Source: JAXMDT01 sp046348685
GTDB taxonomy: Bacteria; Pseudomonadota; Alphaproteobacteria; Rickettsiales; UBA998
Assembly: GCA_046348685.1 (NCBI GenBank)
Contig: JAXMDT010000007.1
Location: 29,742 to 93,741 of the forward strand
Direction of reading: 5' to 3'
DNA: 64,000 nt
Part shown: positions 59,741-64,000 of the stretch, piece after piece
Layout: the number at the start of each line of letters is the position of its first letter
How positions within the stretch are numbered: the stretch's first letter is position 1
The notes under the pieces: generated by a model
The model's input: only the letters and a program-made list of their open reading frames with translations
Databases searched by the model: none
What the model was told of the DNA's origin: nothing
Position numbers and translations under genes: made by a program

Positions 59741-60697
59741 TTACGCAGCTGCAGCATTTTCCCCGCGATGGGCGAGGAATCGATCAGCTTCGAGGGCAGC
59801 CATACAGCCGGTGCCTGCTGCCGTAACTGCTTGACGATACGTCTTGTCTTGCACATCGCCCGCAGCAAAGACGCCGGCAATATTGGTGCTGGCTGTACCC
59901 GGTTTAGTGATGATGTAATTATCCTCATCCAGAATCAGCTGACCTTTGAAAATAGCCGTATTGGGATCATGTCCGATCGCAACGAAAGCGCCATCCGCTT
60001 CTAAGTCGGTGGTCGCGCCCGTTTTGACGTTTTTCAGCCTGATGCCCGTCAGTGACGGCGGATTCTCACCGCCCAGAAATTCTTCCACCACGGAATCCCA
60101 GATGACGGAAACATTCGAAGTTTCAAAAAGACGCTTCTGAGCAATTTTTTCCGCCTTCAATTGGTCGCGGCGGTGAATGAGCGTCACTTGTTTGGCTATC
60201 TTGGCAAGGAACAAGGCTTCTTCCACCGCGCTGTTGCCACCGCCAATGACGACGACATTCTTGCCGCGGAAGAAAAATCCATCGCAGGTAGCGCAGGCGG
60301 AAACACCATAATTCTGATATTTCTTTTCACTTTCAAGCCCCAGCCAGCGTGCCGAAGCGCCAGTCGCGATAATCAGTGTATCGCCCGTATAAGTCGTACC
60401 AGAATCGCCTTTTGCCGTGAATGGACGCTTGGAGAGATCCACCGACATAATCATATCATTGATCAGTTCCGTGCCGACATGCGCTGCCTGCTTTTCCATC
60501 TGCTCCATAAGCCAGGGACCTTGGACGACATCGGCAAAACCAGGATAGTTTTCGACATCCGTCGTGATGGTCAACTGGCCGCCCGGCTGCATGCCTTTAA
60601 TCAGAATTGGTTTATGACCCGCACGTGCCGCATAGATAGCGGCCGTATAGCCTGCCGCGCCGGAGCCGATAATCAGAATACTCGTGTGTTTATTCAT
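59741..60697 (-). CDS. trxB: Thioredoxin reductase
   Basis: FAD enzyme that reduces thioredoxin with NADPH. The ATG at 60697 gives 318 residues: FAD motif GSGAAG (11-16), redox-active CATC (135-138), NADPH motif GGGNSAVEEAL and the C-terminal FAD block GVFAAGDVQDK. The first 8 bases overlap the end of the double-DUF305 gene upstream. With the peroxiredoxin at 61375 it forms a peroxide-reduction group. Confidence 0.97.
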   Translation of the reverse strand: MNKHTSILIIGSGAAGYTAAIYAARAGHKPILIKGMQPGGQLTITTDVENYPGFADVVQGPWLMEQMEKQAAHVGTELINDMIMSVDLSKRPFTAKGDSGTTYTGDTLIIATGASARWLGLESEKKYQNYGVSACATCDGFFFRGKNVVVIGGGNSAVEEALFLAKIAKQVTLIHRRDQLKAEKIAQKRLFETSNVSVIWDSVVEEFLGGENPPSLTGIRLKNVKTGATTDLEADGAFVAIGHDPNTAIFKGQLILDEDNYIITKPGTASTNIAGVFAAGDVQDKTYRQAVTAAGTGCMAALEADRFLAHRGENAAAA

Positions 60698-61358
60698 GGT
60701 GCATGTGATGCATTGGTTTAGGGGAAGGCGACGGGAGCTTTGGCTGCTTAGCAAGCCAAGCTTTCATGAGCCCGATTTCCGCAAGCTGGCCGCTGATAAT
60801 GCCCTGGGCCAGTTTCACCATCTCCGGCGTGCGGCCATACCGAACTACCACAGCAGCCATATCTACCGCTCCCTGATGGTGCGGAATCATGCCACGTGCA
60901 AAGTCAACATCAGGATTGCCCGTATAAGCTACGTTCATATCCTCATGCATTTTCATCGCCGCTTTTTTATATTCTTCCGTACTGCTGGAATGCGGATTTG
61001 AAGAGGCCCTGGTTTCCAGCCAATGCTTCATCCAGGCAATTTCCTGCTCCTGGAAAAAAATAATTGTTTTGGCAAGACTGCGCATTTCAGGATTCTTTCC
61101 ATAAGCCAGCTCCACTCTGGCCATCTCAATGGCCGCTTGGTGGTGCGGAATCATACCTGCAGCAAAATCCGTATCAGGATCGCCTGTATAGCGAATATCC
61201 ATCTCGCGATGCATACGCTGCATTGCATCCTGATAGCCTTTGGTCGCGTTGTCAGATACTGCGGGCGGCATACTATTTTCGTGGCAATGTTTGCCATCAC
61301 CGGCAATTGCTGCGGACGCAGCGAAAGCCAGCGCCAAAAAGCCCAGATACGCTTTCAT
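60690..61358 (-). CDS. secreted protein with two DUF305 domains
   Basis: A 222-residue protein from the ATG at 61358 (GGAG site upstream) with a signal peptide (about 1-19, AASAAIA). Two DUF305 copies follow (about 40-115 and 128-203), each with a GMIPHHQ motif and a YTGxPDxDFA segment; the repeats are clearly paralogous. DUF305 is a ferritin-like four-helix domain with His/Met ligands, often linked to copper. The C-terminus is His-rich (PMHHMHHE), and the mature N-terminus has GKHCHEN. A role in periplasmic metal handling is inferred. Confidence 0.88.
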   Translation of the reverse strand: MKAYLGFLALAFAASAAIAGDGKHCHENSMPPAVSDNATKGYQDAMQRMHREMDIRYTGDPDTDFAAGMIPHHQAAIEMARVELAYGKNPEMRSLAKTIIFFQEQEIAWMKHWLETRASSNPHSSSTEEYKKAAMKMHEDMNVAYTGNPDVDFARGMIPHHQGAVDMAAVVVRYGRTPEMVKLAQGIISGQLAEIGLMKAWLAKQPKLPSPSPKPMHHMHHE

Positions 61359-61374
61359 TGAAAACTCCTGCCGC

Positions 61375-61977
61375 TTAAAGTTTTGCCGCGTGCTTGGCGA
61401 GATATTTAGAGACGCCTTCTGCATTTGCCTTCATACCTTCGTCACCACGGTTCCATCCGGCCGGGCAGACTTCGCCATGCTCTTCATGGAAATTCAGCGC
61501 GTCAACCATGCGGATCGCTTCGTCAACATTACGGCCCAGCGGCAGGTCATTGACAACCTGATGACGCACGATACCGTTCTTATCGATCATGAAAGTGCCG
61601 CGGAAAGCAACAGAATCATCGACCAGTACATCGTAATCGCGGGCAATGGTTTTTTTGAGGTCAGCAACTAGTGGGAAACTGATCTGTCCGATACCGCCTT
61701 TGTCAACGGCGGTGCCACGCCATGCAAGGTGGGTAAAGTGCGAATCGACACTGACGCCGATTACTTTTGCGCCACGTGTTTCAAATTCCTTGGCGCGATT
61801 GTGAAACGCCAGAATTTCAGAGGGGCATACAAATGTGAAATCGAGCGGATAGAAAAAGAGAATTCCGATCTTGCCTTTGATGTATTTCGATAAAGTGAAG
61901 TTTTCATCAATCGAGTCATCTGGCAGAACTGCTTTTGCAGTGAAATCCGGGGCTTTTTTGCCGACCAATACGCTCAT
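61375..61977 (-). CDS. 2-Cys peroxiredoxin (AhpC/TSA family)
   Basis: Thiol peroxidase for hydrogen peroxide and organic peroxides. The ATG at 61977 has a GGAG site and gives 200 residues. The peroxidatic Cys51 is in DFTFVCPSE, and the resolving cysteine is in EVCPAGW near residue 170, typical of the Prx1/AhpC subfamily. Reduction by thioredoxin is likely because trxB is close by. It is 16 bases upstream of the DUF305 gene and follows the ELM1 gene at 57 bases. Confidence 0.95.
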   Translation of the reverse strand: MSVLVGKKAPDFTAKAVLPDDSIDENFTLSKYIKGKIGILFFYPLDFTFVCPSEILAFHNRAKEFETRGAKVIGVSVDSHFTHLAWRGTAVDKGGIGQISFPLVADLKKTIARDYDVLVDDSVAFRGTFMIDKNGIVRHQVVNDLPLGRNVDEAIRMVDALNFHEEHGEVCPAGWNRGDEGMKANAEGVSKYLAKHAAKL

Positions 61978-62034
61978 AAAGTGCTCCTTGCTGCGATAAG
62001 TTTCATGGGGAATATAGACATTTTCTCCCAAGAT

Positions 62035-62994
62035 TCAAGCAAGCCTTTCAGCAATAAAACGGGCTAGCCGAGATGATTCGTCGAGTTTTCTGCCGCCTTT
62101 CCATTCCGGGCTGAAATGTGTGAGTGGCCGCACCAGGCCTTCACGCTCAAACATGGCAACTGCGCGGCGATGTTTTCGGCTCATCGTGTAGGCGGGTGAA
62201 AAATTGTAGACCGGTACGCCGCGCACGCACGCCTCCGAGAGCATGGAAATGGAATCCGCCGTGACGATGATTTGGTCGGCAGCCCCCAAAAATGCAGGGT
62301 ACGGGTTTTCGCCCGTATCATCCGCCGTGTGCAACCAGTATGGCTCAGGAAGGCGCTCTTTAAGCAGCGTAACTAATTTTTTCGGTGTGCGGCGGCTGGT
62401 TGTCACTAGTAGCGAGCCTTCGCTAATATTATTCGCAAGCGATTGACATAAAATGCGGATATCATCATCCATCAACTCACCGTATTTGGTATTGCCGCCA
62501 ATCAGCACCGCCGTGTAGGGACGCGGTAAAAGAGCGAGTTTCTCTTTTGCATCTGCCACAGCGCGGTCCAGTTTTTTTTCAAGCCAACGGTGTGGAGCGC
62601 CGAGCGTCGGAATCACATTAGGCAGTTCCGGCGGATGATCGTGCCTGGGTAAGATTACTGCGTCGAATGGTTTGAGGTTCATATCCGGATGCATAATTTG
62701 CACGGCAAAACACAATGGATTTTTGCGCTTGATCCACAACGCCACCGGTGCCGCTCGCCTTCCCGCCGCGATCACCATATCCGGCCAGGGCACTTCCAGC
62801 GCATCACTTTTTGCGCGATCGATGCCAAGAAACGCACAGCCTTTCATAAAATTTGGGAGAACCGAAAGCGCGCTGTAATGCAATCTCTTTACGAAAAGCG
62901 CATGACCCATATCTGCCAGGTGCTCCGCAATGCCAAGCACCTGCGTGGCTGTTCCCGGCCGGTCATCGATCAAGGCCCATATGACGCGCGTCAT
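62035..62994 (-). CDS. mitochondrial fission ELM1 family protein
   Basis: A 319-residue member of the ELM1/DUF1022 family, which has a glycosyltransferase-like fold. Recognised from WALIDDRPGTATQVLGIAEHL (about 6-26), VLIGGNTKYGEL in the middle and VTADSISMLSEACVRGVPVY (about 244-263). The family is shared by alphaproteobacteria and plants; the plant member acts in mitochondrial fission. The bacterial role is unknown, possibly cell-surface sugar transfer. It starts 3 bases after greA. Confidence 0.9.
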   Translation of the reverse strand: MTRVIWALIDDRPGTATQVLGIAEHLADMGHALFVKRLHYSALSVLPNFMKGCAFLGIDRAKSDALEVPWPDMVIAAGRRAAPVALWIKRKNPLCFAVQIMHPDMNLKPFDAVILPRHDHPPELPNVIPTLGAPHRWLEKKLDRAVADAKEKLALLPRPYTAVLIGGNTKYGELMDDDIRILCQSLANNISEGSLLVTTSRRTPKKLVTLLKERLPEPYWLHTADDTGENPYPAFLGAADQIIVTADSISMLSEACVRGVPVYNFSPAYTMSRKHRRAVAMFEREGLVRPLTHFSPEWKGGRKLDESSRLARFIAERLA

Positions 62995-62997
62995 GGA

Positions 62998-63471
62998 TTA
63001 AGCGAAGGCTACTTTGGTAATCTCGTAGTGTTTCTTGCCGCCAGGTGCATTAACCTCGACGGAATCGCCTTCGGATTTTCCCATTAATGCACGGGCGATG
63101 GGCGCTGTGTTGGAAAGTTTTTTCTGCTTGATGTCGGCTTCGTATTCACCGACGATCTGATACGTTACTTCTTCCTCCGTATCCTCGTCGATTAGCGTCA
63201 CCGTCGCACCGAATTTCACGGCCTTGCCGGTGAGCGATGCCACATCGATTACATCCGTTCGCGAAACCTTATCTTCCAGCTCCAGAATGCGGCCTTCGAT
63301 GAAACTTTGTTTTTCGCGCGCTGCCGCATACTCAGCGTTCTCTGACAGATCACCGTGCGCACGCGCCTCGGCAATCGCCTTGATGACATTCGGGCGGTCT
63401 TCCGTTTTCAGTCGTTTCAGCTCGGCTTCCATGGCTGCAAAGCCTTTCGCCGTCATTGGAATTTTTTCCAT
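62998..63471 (-). CDS. greA: Transcription elongation factor GreA
   Basis: Restarts backtracked RNA polymerase by stimulating transcript cleavage. The ATG at 63471 gives 157 residues; an ATG at 63477 adds two. The N-terminal coiled coil (about 8-78) has the acidic tip GDLSENAEYAAAREKQ (about 40-55), and the C-terminal domain ends in the GDSVEVNAPGGKKHYEI motif. It lies between carB and the ELM1 gene on the same strand, 62 bases after carB. Confidence 0.97.
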   Translation of the reverse strand: MEKIPMTAKGFAAMEAELKRLKTEDRPNVIKAIAEARAHGDLSENAEYAAAREKQSFIEGRILELEDKVSRTDVIDVASLTGKAVKFGATVTLIDEDTEEEVTYQIVGEYEADIKQKKLSNTAPIARALMGKSEGDSVEVNAPGGKKHYEITKVAFA

Positions 63472-63533
63472 AATCATGCCTGTTCAAACTTTAGCGCACT
63501 ATTCCGGCATAAAAAAGGCAATCCGTCAACCAC

Positions 63534-64000
63534 TTACGCGGAAGCCTGAACTTTGCCGGCGGTTTTCGAGAAATAAGACTGGAGAGGACGTACGTTGAGT
63601 CCGCCACCATTTTTCATCGCTTCAATACCCTTAAGCAGCGCGCGCGTCGCTTCTACGGTGGTGCAGTAGGTGATTTTTTGCGACAGCGACGTGCGGCGGA
63701 TACTAAACGAATCCGCAATCGATTGCGCGCCTTCGGTGGTGTTGATTACCAGTTGGACTTTGCCATCTTTTAAGAGGTCGACGATATGCGGACGGCCCTG
63801 ACGCACTTTGTTGACAGTGGCGCAGGGAATCTCCTGCTCGGCAAGAATGGCTTGCGTACCTCGCGTGGCGATCAATGTGAAACCAAGACGCAGCAACTCC
63901 CTCGCAATTTCCGGCAGCACGTCTTTGTCACTGTCTTTAACTGAAAGGAAAGCCGTTCCTTCCTGCGGAATGCGTGTACCGGCAGCAAGCTCAGCTTTGG
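63534..64000 (-). CDS. carB: Carbamoyl-phosphate synthase large subunit (partial, 3' end)
   Basis: Only the last 155 codons lie in the window, and the frame runs past the right edge. The part seen is the end of the second ATP-grasp half (KAELAAGTRIPQEGTAFLSV) and the MGS-like allosteric domain (about LGFTLIATRGTQAIL through NKVRQGRPHIVDLL and VINTTEG). This domain binds UMP/ornithine-type effectors in relatives. The carB-greA order is common in alphaproteobacteria. It is cut by the window, not truncated in the genome. Confidence 0.96.
   Translation of the reverse strand, partial: KAELAAGTRIPQEGTAFLSVKDSDKDVLPEIARELLRLGFTLIATRGTQAILAEQEIPCATVNKVRQGRPHIVDLLKDGKVQLVINTTEGAQSIADSFSIRRTSLSQKITYCTTVEATRALLKGIEAMKNGGGLNVRPLQSYFSKTAGKVQASA

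Noticed and set aside
1..64000. tRNA, rRNA, CRISPR array, insertion sequence or prophage
   Set aside because: Intergenic gaps were read on both strands and none shows cloverleaf features, repeat-spacer periodicity, transposase or phage genes.

Overview
The window is 64 kb of a chromosome from a free-living-type alphaproteobacterium of moderate GC. The assignment rests on gene families and gene orders typical of that class: ctaC-ctaD-ctaB-ctaG-ctaE-DUF983-SURF1-thrC-M16 peptidase, hisG-hisD-UPF0262-infA-maf, hisB-DUF2628-hisH-hisA-hisF-hisE, prs-rplY-pth-ychF, a mitochondrial-fission ELM1 family protein and an RpoH next to dnaKJ. The order or genus cannot be fixed from sequence reading alone. 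Coding density is high, most neighbours overlap or nearly touch, and no rRNA, tRNA, CRISPR array, insertion sequence or prophage was seen.

Layout. 1-3.9 kb: an FAD/NAD(P)-binding protein cut by the left edge, a DUF6356 protein and a pseudouridine synthase in one minus-strand operon, then a CoA-transferase pair (scoAB) and a RidA-family protein. 4.1-11.8 kb: a Tad/Flp pilus assembly cluster cpaB-C-D-E-F-tadB-tadC without pilin or prepilin peptidase. 11.8-16.1 kb: uvrB, the HslVU protease and a small repeat-bearing lipoprotein. 16.1-20.8 kb: hisB, H, A, F, E with three extra genes between them. 20.9-30.2 kb: HIT protein, two glycosyltransferase genes (one a GT2-GT4 fusion), aspartate aminotransferase, a membrane-anchored tandem FKBP protein, and ychF-pth-rplY-prs. 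30.2-34.1 kb: an SDR, uvrC and two AT-rich orphan genes. 34.1-40.7 kb: dapB-dnaJ-dnaK-rpoH and rluD. 40.6-49.7 kb: M16 peptidase, thrC and the cytochrome c oxidase operon with two tiny membrane proteins. 49.7-58.8 kb: tldD, an orphan gene, a DEAD-box helicase, dcd, murA, hisG, hisD, UPF0262, infA and maf. 58.8-64 kb: LysR regulator, trxB, a double-DUF305 protein, a peroxiredoxin, ELM1, greA and the 3' part of carB.

How the genes work together. Seven of the histidine enzymes are here, split over two loci. HisG is the short form that needs a HisZ partner, which is not in the window. Cytochrome oxidase subunits I-III lie with their heme and copper assembly factors. Stress genes (rpoH, dnaK, dnaJ, hslV, hslU) and redox genes (trxB, peroxiredoxin, LysR) form local groups.

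No clearly new multi-gene system was found. The items most worth a second look are the three-repeat CSxxxxC lipoprotein, the extra 85-residue membrane protein inside the cta operon, an 8+8 bp palindrome over the rpoH -35 box, a dyad exactly filling a possible ctaC promoter spacer, two GTCATTCC-type palindromic repeats that both abut his genes, and the orphan genes after uvrC and tldD.
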